NCBI GenBank assembly: GCA_035495315.1
Contig: DATJGF010000069.1
Coordinates: 1 to 11,956, forward strand
DNA: 11,956 nucleotides
From: DATJGF01 sp035495315
GTDB taxonomy: Bacteria; Verrucomicrobiota; Verrucomicrobiia; Limisphaerales; UBA8199
Direction of reading: 5' to 3'
A program made the translations under genes and the position numbers. Under the pieces are notes generated by a model, which saw only the letters and a list, made by a program, of their open reading frames with translations, was not told the DNA's origin and ran no database searches. Shown one piece after another: positions 6,065-11,956 of this stretch (positions are counted from its first letter, which is position 1; each line of letters opens with the position of its first letter).

Positions 6065-7297
6065 ATGAATCTGTTCTCAGAACTTAAGGAGGGATTGGGA
6101 ATTTCGTGGGGAGCGATTCGCGCGAACAAGCTGCGCTCGATTCTCACTACGCTCGGAATTGTGATTGGTGTGGTGACGGTTACCCTGATGGGGACGGCGA
6201 TCACCGGGCTCGATCGCGCTTTCCTCAAGAACATTTCGACGATCGGCGCGGATGTGTTTTTTGTGGAGCGCTTTGACTGGTTCAGCGAGGGATACGAAGC
6301 ATGGATGCGAATGCGCAAACGGCCGCCGATTACCCTCGCCCAGGCAAATATGCTCCGCAGCGAGCTCACTTTAGCCCGAGCCATCGCGCCGGCGACGGAT
6401 GATGAGGCTTCGGTGCGCTACAAGAAGCGCGGTTCCTCCAGCGTGCATATCATCGGCACGACGGACGAATACCTGATCACCAGTGGCGTGAGTGTGGCCC
6501 AAGGCCGTTTCATGACACCAGGTGAAGCGGCAGGCGGACGCCCGGTTTGTATTCTTGGTTCGGAGGTGGCGGCCCATCTGTTCCAGCACGAGTCGCCCTT
6601 GGGCAAGCGGGTTAAAATTGGTGATGCGACGTTTGAGGTGGTTGGGGTGCTGGAAAAACAAGGCACCTTTCTGGGGATGTTCAGCCTCGACAACCAAGCG
6701 ATCGTTACGCTGCCGCAGTTTACGGAAAACTTCTGGCGGCATCCCGATTATCAGATTCAGGTAAAGGCCAAGGAATTGGAGCAATTGGACGAAGCCAGGG
6801 AGGAATTGCGAGCCGCGATGCGTCGGGTACGCCGGTTGGCACCCAGTCAGCCGGACGATTTTGCGATTAACCAGCAAGATCAGTTTGTTAAAATGTTTCA
6901 CAGGTTGGGGGGAACCATCGCGGCGGTGGGCATTTTTATCACCGGGTTGTCACTTTTTGTGGGCGGCATTGGCATTATGAACATCATGTTTGTGTCAGTC
7001 GCCGAGCGCACCCGGGAAATCGGCATCCGCAAGGCGATTGGGGCCAAACGGCGCACGATCCTGCTGCAGTTTCTGATTGAAGCGGCCGCGATCTGTCTGC
7101 TGGGCGGTCTGATTGGGCTTTCGATTGCCTGGCCGGTTACTTTCGCAGTGCAACGGTTCTTTCCGGCAACGATGTCGCTGCCCATCGTCGCGATTGCCAT
7201 TTCGGTATCGTTGATTACCGGCGTAATGTCTGGTTTTTTCCCGGCGTGGCGCGCAGCGCGGATGAACCCGGTGGATGCGTTGCGGAGCGGAGAGTGA
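6065..7297 (+). CDS. MacB/FtsX-type ABC transporter permease, first copy
   Basis: A 410-aa inner-membrane permease. It has the standard layout of this family. The N-terminal amphipathic helix with ANKLRSILTTLGIVIGV leads into TM1 (about 24-48), followed by a large periplasmic domain (about 50-278, MacB_PCD type, with GRFMTPGE and VCILGSEVAAHLF). Three membrane segments complete it (about 285-310, 335-360, 372-394). The conserved cytoplasmic motif AERTREIGIRKAIGAKRRTI (313-332) follows TM2; in this family the region contacts the ATPase. It ends ARMNPVDALRSGE, the usual family terminus. The ATG at 6065 fits homology; no strong Shine-Dalgarno is visible and hairpins end 11 bases upstream. It should pair with the ATPase at 5143 and perhaps with the second permease as a heterodimer. 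Confidence 0.92.
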   Translation: MNLFSELKEGLGISWGAIRANKLRSILTTLGIVIGVVTVTLMGTAITGLDRAFLKNISTIGADVFFVERFDWFSEGYEAWMRMRKRPPITLAQANMLRSELTLARAIAPATDDEASVRYKKRGSSSVHIIGTTDEYLITSGVSVAQGRFMTPGEAAGGRPVCILGSEVAAHLFQHESPLGKRVKIGDATFEVVGVLEKQGTFLGMFSLDNQAIVTLPQFTENFWRHPDYQIQVKAKELEQLDEAREELRAAMRRVRRLAPSQPDDFAINQQDQFVKMFHRLGGTIAAVGIFITGLSLFVGGIGIMNIMFVSVAERTREIGIRKAIGAKRRTILLQFLIEAAAICLLGGLIGLSIAWPVTFAVQRFFPATMSLPIVAIAISVSLITGVMSGFFPAWRAARMNPVDALRSGE

Positions 7298-7304
7298 AGC
7301 CGTG

Positions 7305-7390
7305 GAACGTGTTGCGTGTTGCGTGTTACGTGTTCGGCTACGAAACTCGAAAAACGAAACACGGGGCACGGAACACGGAATACGCAGCAC
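7305..7390. repeat. Imperfect long inverted repeat, CGTGTTGCGTGTT type
   Basis: A GT-rich run of CGTGTT units (7305-7336, GAACGTGTTGCGTGTTGCGTG...) faces an AC-rich run (7355-7390, containing CACGGAACACGGAATACGC). The complement of the right arm reads CGTGTT-C-CGTG-CCC-CGTGTTTCG, matching the left arm with scattered mismatches. It occupies most of the 127-bp gap between the two permease genes and could fold into a long hairpin in the transcript. Confidence 0.6.
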
Positions 7391-7424
7391 AGAGTAGACA
7401 AACGAAAACCAAACACTTTTCTAC

Positions 7425-8684
7425 GTGAGTGCCAACCGCACAGGTTTATTGCTCGGTGAAGCGCGCGAGAGCTTCAGCATGGCTATCAACGCACTGGCTG
7501 GGCACAAACTCCGTTCTGCACTGACGCTGTTGGGAGTGCTGGTTGGGGTTTTCTCGATCATCGTCGCTATGACGGCGATGCGCGTCCTCCAGAACGACGT
7601 CGAGAAGGAAATGAGCCAACTGGGCAGCCAGACGTTTATGATTCAGAAATGGCCGGCGGTGTACTTCGGCGGCCCGGAAGGATTCGAGAAATATTGGCGC
7701 CGTAAAAACATTCTGCTGGCCCAGGGGCTGCAGGTCGAAGCCAAGGCGACCTTGGCACAGAGCGTCGGGTTGGAGGCCTCGTTCTGGGGCGGACAGGTGG
7801 AGAGCCGCTTCAAAAAGACGGCGCCTAATGTCCAACTTTTCGGTGAAACACCGGGAAGTTTTGCCGCGCGGAATTGGGTCTTGGGCGACGGCCGGTTGCT
7901 GCTCGAAATGGACATCGATGGCGCGCGCGATGTCTGTGTGCTGGGGCACGGTTTGGCTAAAACCGTCTTCCCGCAGTCTTCACCCGTCGGGCAACGGGTA
8001 AAGATCAACGGCATTAATTACAACGTGGTCGGTGTGCTTGAACCCAAGGGTGGCCAACTCAGGGGCGACCAGGATAACTTCGCGATCGTGCCCGTCACCA
8101 CCGGGTTGAACCGGTTCGGCCGTTGGCGGAGCTTGAGCATTCTGGTGCAAGCGCGCAATCAGGCCAGCTATGATGACACCGTCGAGCAGGTACGCGGCAT
8201 TCTTCGTGTAGTACGTAAAGTGCCACCCGGCAAAGAGGACGATTTCGAGATCTTTTCCAACGATTCACTGATTTCACAATTCAATTCGTTCACGATCGCA
8301 GTGCGAATCGGGGTCACGGTGGTGAGTTCGATTGCGCTGCTGGCCGCGGGGATTGGCATCATGAATATTATGCTGGTGTCGGTGACCGAGCGCACCCGGG
8401 AGATCGGCATCCGCCGTGCCATCGGCGCCAAAAAGCGCAACATCATGGGGCAATTCATCATCGAAGCCATCGTGATCTGCGAGATCGGCGGGGTCATCGG
8501 TGTGTTCCTGGGAATCCTTGGAGGCAATGCGACCGCTTTTTTCCTGAAATTAACGCCAGTCATTCCGATCGATTGGGTTCTCATCGGCCTGATCATTTGC
8601 TCCATCGTTGGAATCGTCTTCGGCACTTACCCGGCCTACAAGGCAGCCAACCTGGACCCGATCGAATCGCTGCGGTACGAGTAG
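7425..8684 (+). CDS. MacB/FtsX-type ABC transporter permease, second copy
   Basis: A 419-aa paralogue of the gene at 6065 with the same plan. An amphipathic start is followed by AGHKLRSALTLLGVLVGV and TM1 (about 31-52), and then a periplasmic domain (about 53-290). TM2 (about 294-320) leads into TERTREIGIRRAIGAKKRNI (321-340). TM3 and TM4 (about 343-366 and 382-402) precede the terminal ANLDPIESLRYE. The start is a GTG at 7425, kept because the family normally has an amphipathic helix before TM1; an ATG at codon 19 (7479) would remove most of it. No Shine-Dalgarno is evident. The periplasmic domains differ much more between the two permeases than the membrane and cytoplasmic motifs do. Two separate permease chains with one ATPase suggest a heteromeric transporter. 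It is the last gene of the cluster; no intrinsic terminator is seen after it. Confidence 0.92.
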   Translation: MSANRTGLLLGEARESFSMAINALAGHKLRSALTLLGVLVGVFSIIVAMTAMRVLQNDVEKEMSQLGSQTFMIQKWPAVYFGGPEGFEKYWRRKNILLAQGLQVEAKATLAQSVGLEASFWGGQVESRFKKTAPNVQLFGETPGSFAARNWVLGDGRLLLEMDIDGARDVCVLGHGLAKTVFPQSSPVGQRVKINGINYNVVGVLEPKGGQLRGDQDNFAIVPVTTGLNRFGRWRSLSILVQARNQASYDDTVEQVRGILRVVRKVPPGKEDDFEIFSNDSLISQFNSFTIAVRIGVTVVSSIALLAAGIGIMNIMLVSVTERTREIGIRRAIGAKKRNIMGQFIIEAIVICEIGGVIGVFLGILGGNATAFFLKLTPVIPIDWVLIGLIICSIVGIVFGTYPAYKAANLDPIESLRYE

Positions 8685-8800
8685 GCGAAGGGGTAACCGG
8701 TCCTGCACCAAGTATGCAAGAATCGCCCCGGCGGGTTTGAACCCACCTGGTCCATTCGTCATTAAAGCCCTAATTCTCTATTGGTGGTGGGTCAGAGCTT

Positions 8801-8829
8801 GAAAAAGACGAAACGGGGTTTGTTCGTCT
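8801..8829 (-). terminator. Intrinsic terminator of tRNA-Tyr
   Basis: On the minus strand AGACGAA (8829-8823) pairs with TTCGTCT (8812-8806) over a 10-nt loop, followed by TTTTT. An inner AAAC-CCC-GTTT pairing is an alternative. It lies about 65 bases past the tRNA 3' end. Confidence 0.75.
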
Positions 8830-8894
8830 GGTCACCATGCTCGGATCCACTGCCACTTCGATTGGCAGGAAAGCAAAGCTCCAGACAAAAGGGG

Positions 8895-8980
8895 TGGTGG
8901 TAGGTGATGGATTCGAACCATCGAAGGCGTAAGCCAGCAGATTTACAGTCTGCCCCCGTTGGCCACTTGGGTAACCTACC
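8895..8980 (-). tRNA. tRNA-Tyr (anticodon GTA), CCA encoded
   Basis: On the minus strand the acceptor 5' arm GGTAGGT (8980-8974) pairs with ACCTACC (8905-8899), followed by A and an encoded CCA (8897-8895). The anticodon stem GCAGA/TCTGC (8953-8949 and 8941-8937) carries the loop CTGTAAA with anticodon GTA at 8946-8944. A long variable arm (about CTGGCTTACGCCTTCG) and the T arm GATGGTTCGAATCCATC complete a class II tRNA, as expected for bacterial tRNA-Tyr. It is a single gene with its own terminator and no neighbouring tRNAs. No confident promoter was found between it and ffh. Confidence 0.96.
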
Positions 8981-9109
8981 ACGAGGTTTTGAGGCTTGCG
9001 GCCAGTGGCCGAGCTGAGCAATTCGTCGCAACGACTCGCTTGGCTCGGGCAGTCAAGCTCTCAAAAGCGTCCAAAACGCAAAGGGTGAATCTGCCAATCC
9101 GGCGAGGTC

Positions 9110-9138
9110 TTGTCAACCCAGTCGAGGTGTACTAGGTT
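9110..9138 (+). promoter_or_regulatory. Possible ffh promoter
   Basis: TTGTCA (9110-9115) matches the sigma70 -35 consensus at 5 of 6 positions. A 17-bp spacer leads to TAGGTT (9133-9138), a weak -10 with 3 of 6 matches. Transcription would then start at about the ffh ATG (9145), implying a very short or absent leader. This is tentative because of the weak -10. Confidence 0.25.
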
Positions 9139-9144
9139 AGGCCG

Positions 9145-10485
9145 ATGTTTGATTCCTTAAGCAGCAAGCTCCAGAACGCCTTTAAGAACCTGCGCGGTCT
9201 CGGCAAGATCTCCGAAGCCAACGCGGGTGACGCATTGCGCGAGGTGCGCCTGGCGTTGCTTGAGGCCGATGTCAATTTCAAGGTCGCGCGTGATTTCATC
9301 GAGCGGGTGAAGACCAAGTCGATCGGCCAGGAGGTCGTTCAGAGCATTCAACCGGGCCAGCAAATCATCAAAATTATCCACGATGAGCTGGTGGAGTTGC
9401 TCGGTTCGGAGAACGCCAGCATTCAGTTGAGCGGCAACCCGAGCTGCGTCTTGATGGTCGGCTTGCACGGTTCCGGCAAGACCACCTCGAGCGCGAAACT
9501 GGGCCGGCTATTGCTCAAACAAGGACGCACACCGTTGCTGGTCGCTGCCGACGTCTACCGTCCAGCAGCTATGGACCAGCTCGAAAAACTTGGACAACAG
9601 GTACAGCTGCCGGTTTATCTGCATCGCGGCGAAACCGACGTGATGAAAATCGCCCGCGAAGCGCTGGACTTTGCCAGGGCCAACAATCGGAACACATTGA
9701 TATTCGATACGGCAGGCCGATTGCAAATCGATCAGCCGCTGGTTCAGGAGCTGGTCCGGCTGAAAGAGCTGGTGAAGCCGCAGGAAGTGTTGCTCGTGCT
9801 GGACGCGGCAACCGGCCAGGAGGCTGTCAACGTCGCGACGCATTTCGACCAGGCGCTGGCGATCACCGGCTCGATTTTGACGAAGCTCGACGGTGACGCC
9901 CGCGGTGGGGCCGCGCTGAGCATGAAAGCCGTCACCGGCAAACCAATTAAGTTCGCCGGCGTTGGCGAAAAGCTTGAGGAATTCGAGCCATTTCATCCTG
10001 AGCGAATGGCTTCACGCATTCTGGGGATGGGGGACGTCGTGAGCCTGGTGGAGAAGGCCGCCGAAGCGGTCGACATCGACGAGGCAATGCGGCTCGAAGA
10101 GAAGATGCGCAAAGGCCAGTTCACGCTGGAGGATTTTCTTGACCAGTTGCGCCAGATGAAAAAACTCGGGCCGCTGGAATCGATCATCGGCATGCTGCCC
10201 GGTGGCGCCGAGGCCATCAAGAACACCGACATGAGCAAACAGGAGAAGGAGTTCCGGCACATGGAGGCGATGATCTGTGCGATGACCAAGCAGGAACGAG
10301 GCAACCCACACATTCTAAACGCCAAACGGCGTCAGCGTATCGCCAAAGGGAGCGGCGTGACAGTGACGGAACTAAACACGATGCTCAACAAGTTCGGGCA
10401 GATGCAGCAGATGATGAAGAAGATGGGCAAGTTCCAGAAGATGATGGCCCGAATGGGTGGCGGCCCGGGGTTGCTTAACCGTTGA
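9145..10485 (+). CDS. ffh: Signal recognition particle protein Ffh
   Basis: A full-length 446-aa SRP GTPase. With 4.5S RNA it binds signal sequences of nascent membrane proteins and delivers ribosomes to FtsY at the membrane. The N domain is residues 1-90 (MFDSLSSKLQNAFKNLRG start, ALLEADVNFKV). G-domain motifs are G1 GLHGSGKT (106-113), G2 DVYRPAA (136-142), G3 DTAGRL (188-193), DAATGQ (220-225), G4 TKLDG (246-250) with DARGG, and G5 GVGE (272-275). The methionine-rich M domain (about 310-440) has RRQRIAKGSG (395-404), the known 4.5S RNA-binding segment, and ends GGGPGLLNR. G1 has histidine (H108) where GLQG is more common. The ATG at 9145 fits the conserved N-terminus; no Shine-Dalgarno is visible. 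It is not followed by rpsP, as it is in many bacteria. Confidence 0.98.
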   Translation: MFDSLSSKLQNAFKNLRGLGKISEANAGDALREVRLALLEADVNFKVARDFIERVKTKSIGQEVVQSIQPGQQIIKIIHDELVELLGSENASIQLSGNPSCVLMVGLHGSGKTTSSAKLGRLLLKQGRTPLLVAADVYRPAAMDQLEKLGQQVQLPVYLHRGETDVMKIAREALDFARANNRNTLIFDTAGRLQIDQPLVQELVRLKELVKPQEVLLVLDAATGQEAVNVATHFDQALAITGSILTKLDGDARGGAALSMKAVTGKPIKFAGVGEKLEEFEPFHPERMASRILGMGDVVSLVEKAAEAVDIDEAMRLEEKMRKGQFTLEDFLDQLRQMKKLGPLESIIGMLPGGAEAIKNTDMSKQEKEFRHMEAMICAMTKQERGNPHILNAKRRQRIAKGSGVTVTELNTMLNKFGQMQQMMKKMGKFQKMMARMGGGPGLLNR

Positions 10486-10560
10486 CGGATATAAGATTCA
10501 CAGAAGGAAACAAAGAGAACGAAGATGGTTTAAGCGGTGAGCGCGGCTGTTCGGATTCAA

Positions 10561-10597
10561 TTCCCCTCCCCTGGGCTTCGCCCAAAGGGAGAGGGAA
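10561..10597. repeat. Imperfect hairpin CCCTCCCCTGGGC-TTC-GCCC
   Basis: TTCCCCTCCCCTGGGC (10561-10576), a TTC loop, then GCCCAAAGGGAGAGGGAA (10580-10597). The stem closes with GGGC/GCCC at the loop and TTCCC/GGGAA at the base, with bulges between. It has a pyrimidine arm and a purine arm like the 1009-1045 hairpin, and lacks a T-run. Confidence 0.6.
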
Positions 10598-10646
10598 CAG
10601 CATGTGTCCCGCTGGTGCACATTCGAGTGGCTTGGTCTCCCCGACA

Positions 10647-10673
10647 CGGCTCAACTTCAACCAAGTTGTGCCG
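10647..10673. repeat. Hairpin CGGC-T-CAACTT / AAGTTG-T-GCCG
   Basis: CGGC and CAACTT (10647-10657) pair with AAGTTG and GCCG (10663-10673), with one T-T mismatch and a 5-nt loop CAACC. No T-run follows. It may be a weak structure downstream of ffh or part of a repeat unit. Confidence 0.5.
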
Positions 10674-10758
10674 ACTCCTCCTTATGAGATTGGCCGCGCG
10701 TAACACCCAGCCAGTGCTCTCTGGTCCGTTATCTCTGTTATCTTCTGTTCAAATGAAA

Positions 10759-10793
10759 CAAAAATCCGAGAGCCACTTTCGCGACTCTCGGAT
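10759..10793 (-). terminator. Intrinsic terminator of the prepilin gene
   Basis: On the minus strand ATCCGAGAG (10793-10785) pairs perfectly with CTCTCGGAT (10772-10764) over a 12-nt loop and is followed by a T-run (TTTTTG). It starts 35 bases after the prepilin stop codon at 10829. The plus strand has no T-run after the hairpin, so it should act mainly in the minus direction. Confidence 0.9.
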
Positions 10794-10828
10794 GGAAAAT
10801 CAGGGTGTAATCCCGAGCCAGGCCCGAA

Positions 10829-11692
10829 TCAATAATAGGGCGCGGATTCGAGACCGGCAGAGTGTTGTGCCAGCCACTGCACATCGACGTCTTTGGTCAA
10901 GGTAGCGTTGAGCGGCAACAAAGCACCGGGTTGAACTTGCGGCATCGTGCGTTGATCCAGCCAGCGATGGATTTCAGAATGTCCATCAGCGAAGGAGAAG
11001 CCGGCGGCATTGCCGTGATAGCTGGCAGGATAATCGATGATGTTCCAGGCGGTATCCGGGTTTTGGGCAAACCACCCGTCGTTGATGCTGTCTTCGCGTT
11101 CATCGAGGAGAACATACATATTGGCCGGGGACTTGATCTGCACCATCTTCGTGCAGAGCGAGTATTTGCTCGGGGTCGTCCAGGTGCGTGATTTGTCGCC
11201 CACAAAGCAGTTCATCGAAATGCTGCGCACGCGAGGCTGCCTTCTGCCGCCAACATTCACCATCGCCTGATCGGCAGGACACTTGAAAGCGGCCGGGTTC
11301 TTGACGCAATTGCCGAGATAGGCCCCATAAGGATAACGCTCGTGATCGATCAAGAGGGCGATGTTCGTGTTATCGCTGCTGCCACTGAAATCGAGCCAGC
11401 CACCAACCCAGGCAATATCCCCGGCGGCCTTGCCGACGTTACCGCCGTCGCGATTGGGCGCCAATTTGCCGTTGTTGTCATCTGAATACATGTACCAGCA
11501 CAGCGACAGCTGCTTGGTGTTGTTCATGCAGTAGATGCCTTGGGTCTTTTTCTTAGCACGTCCCAAAGCCGGGAGGAGCATCGCTGCCAGAATGGCAATG
11601 ATCGCGATCACCACGAGCAGTTCAATAAGAGTGAAGCCCCCCGAACGGGGTACTAACGAGGTTTTATTGCGCGAAAAGGTAGGGTTTTTCAT
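10829..11692 (-). CDS. Prepilin-type N-terminal cleavage/methylation protein (type II pseudopilin-like, H-X9-DG)
   Basis: A 287-aa exported protein. A basic leader (MKNPTFSRNKTSLVPRSGG) ends in the prepilin peptidase site G19|F20-T-L-I-E24, followed by the hydrophobic helix LLVVIAIIAILAAMLLPAL (25-43). This is the class III signal used by type IV pilins and type II secretion pseudopilins. The C-terminal domain has several cysteines (C55, C65, C129, C138, C162, C180), a CPAD motif at 138-141, and H226-x9-D236-G237 in YHGNAAGFSFADGHSEIHRW. Such H-X9-DG proteins are expanded in Verrucomicrobia, Planctomycetes and Lentisphaerae; individual functions are unknown. The ATG at 11692 has GGGGAGG 14 bases upstream, rather far for a Shine-Dalgarno. 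No prepilin peptidase or secretion ATPase is nearby. It appears to be a single-gene unit with its own promoter and terminator. Confidence 0.93.
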   Translation of the reverse strand: MKNPTFSRNKTSLVPRSGGFTLIELLVVIAIIAILAAMLLPALGRAKKKTQGIYCMNNTKQLSLCWYMYSDDNNGKLAPNRDGGNVGKAAGDIAWVGGWLDFSGSSDNTNIALLIDHERYPYGAYLGNCVKNPAAFKCPADQAMVNVGGRRQPRVRSISMNCFVGDKSRTWTTPSKYSLCTKMVQIKSPANMYVLLDEREDSINDGWFAQNPDTAWNIIDYPASYHGNAAGFSFADGHSEIHRWLDQRTMPQVQPGALLPLNATLTKDVDVQWLAQHSAGLESAPYY

Positions 11693-11956
11693 ATCGTTAC
11701 GCTCAGCCTCCCCGCAACCACGCGGATGCTGATTGTGTAACAGGAAGTATCTTCAAACTCATTTGAAAGTCAACCCCCTTTTTTTGCCTAATGACAAGCA
11801 ATCATGGCTTATCATGTGTGCACGCAAGGAAAGCACAGCGGCAGCAGGCCAATCGCCCATGCGAGCGTCGCGTAGGGACCCCGAGTGCTGGTCCGTACTA
11901 ATTTTGCGGCTCGGCGGGTGGCGATGATAGCGATTAGCAATCGTCGCTACGGGTAG
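11693..11956. other. Upstream region of the prepilin gene; no gene seen
   Basis: This stretch holds the prepilin leader and the promoter at 11746-11773. A small hairpin near the window end (TAGCG ... CGCTA, 11928-11949) is also visible. No frame here has convincing protein features, though a gene could begin beyond the window. Confidence 0.6.
11746..11773 (-). promoter_or_regulatory. Sigma70-like promoter of the prepilin gene
   Basis: On the minus strand TTGACT (11773-11768, 5 of 6 matches to TTGACA), a 16-bp spacer, and GATACT (11751-11746, 4 of 6 matches to TATAAT). The predicted start near 11738 gives a leader of about 45 bases before the ATG. A poly-A/poly-G tract lies just upstream of the -35. 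Confidence 0.5.

Larger units (their letters stand above)
10497..10752. repeat. Possible repeat unit with degenerate inverted ends
   Basis: TTCACAGAAGGAAACAAAGA... (10497-10524) resembles the complement of 10725-10752 (TTGAACAGAAGATAACAGAG...). Shared pieces are ACAGAAG, AAC, AGA and AACG in the same order. The ends enclose about 200 bp with two hairpins. No target-site duplication is visible and there is no ORF, so a mobile origin is only a suggestion. Confidence 0.35.
10486..10828. other. Intergenic region with inverted-repeat boundaries
   Basis: This 343-bp gap lies between convergent ffh and prepilin genes. A degenerate inverted pair sits at its two sides (10497-10524 and 10725-10752), with two hairpins between (10561-10597 and 10647-10673) and the prepilin terminator at 10759-10793. 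No intrinsic terminator with a T-run for ffh was seen on the plus strand. Small open frames here show no protein features. Confidence 0.7.

Noticed and set aside
8711..8757. Possible second tRNA or tRNA remnant: GGTGGGTTCAAACCCGCC on the minus strand looks like a T arm
   Set aside because: The T stem has mismatches, the following GGGGCGA has no matching TCGCCCC acceptor arm within tRNA distance, and no anticodon arm can be drawn. At most a remnant or a chance palindrome.
8981..9060. Promoter for tRNA-Tyr: TTGACT on the minus strand near 9050
   Set aside because: No acceptable -10 lies 15-19 bases downstream; the position corresponding to a 17-bp spacer reads CGTTGC.
10561..10673. Intrinsic terminator for ffh
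   Set aside because: The hairpins at 10561-10597 and 10647-10673 are not followed by a T-run on the plus strand.
10862..11191. Plus-strand frame of 109 codons opposite the prepilin gene
   Set aside because: It is the reverse of a clearly supported gene with prepilin signal, H-X9-DG motif, promoter and terminator.

Overview
This window looks like chromosomal DNA from a Verrucomicrobia-type bacterium (or a close relative in the PVC group). The reasons are a solitary prepilin-type protein with a GFTLIELLVVIAIIAILAA N-terminus and an H-X9-DG C-terminal motif, weak or absent Shine-Dalgarno sequences before most genes, moderately high GC, and gaps filled with short-period degenerate repeats and hairpins. 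The assignment is inferred from gene style; no marker was compared with a database.

Layout. Positions 1-258 are non-coding apart from one short ORF with a perfect Shine-Dalgarno; they hold a 7-bp tandem repeat and a degenerate repeat. A GmhB-like HAD phosphatase lies on the minus strand (259-804). A 408-bp gap (805-1212) holds a polypyrimidine mirror repeat joined to an inverted copy of itself. A plus-strand cluster follows: a secreted DUF4097-type beta-repeat protein (1213-2451), a YIP1-family membrane protein (2641-3426), and the parts of a MacAB-like ABC exporter. Those parts are a membrane-fusion/adaptor protein (3502-4911), an ATPase (5143-5886) and two different FtsX/MacB-type permeases (6065-7297 and 7425-8684). 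No outer-membrane factor is present. After this come a minus-strand tRNA-Tyr(GTA) with a terminator, ffh on the plus strand (9145-10485), a 343-bp repeat-bearing gap, and a minus-strand prepilin-like gene (10829-11692) with a good terminator and a plausible promoter. The last 264 bases hold that promoter and no gene I can support.

How the genes work together. The adaptor, ATPase and two permeases should form an inner-membrane MacAB-like machine that moves a substrate or lipoprotein using ATP-driven mechanotransmission; the substrate is unknown. The DUF4097 and YIP1 genes just upstream may belong to the same cell-envelope unit. ffh and tRNA-Tyr are housekeeping genes.

Most unusual features. 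The DUF4097 protein has an exact 18-residue repeat whose units alternate between two types. Every gap of more than 100 bp in the exporter cluster carries a different inverted or tandem repeat. One of these is a pair of 23-nt hairpin modules with a compensatory base-pair change, placed directly before a permease start codon. I do not see a clear new defence or biosynthetic system.
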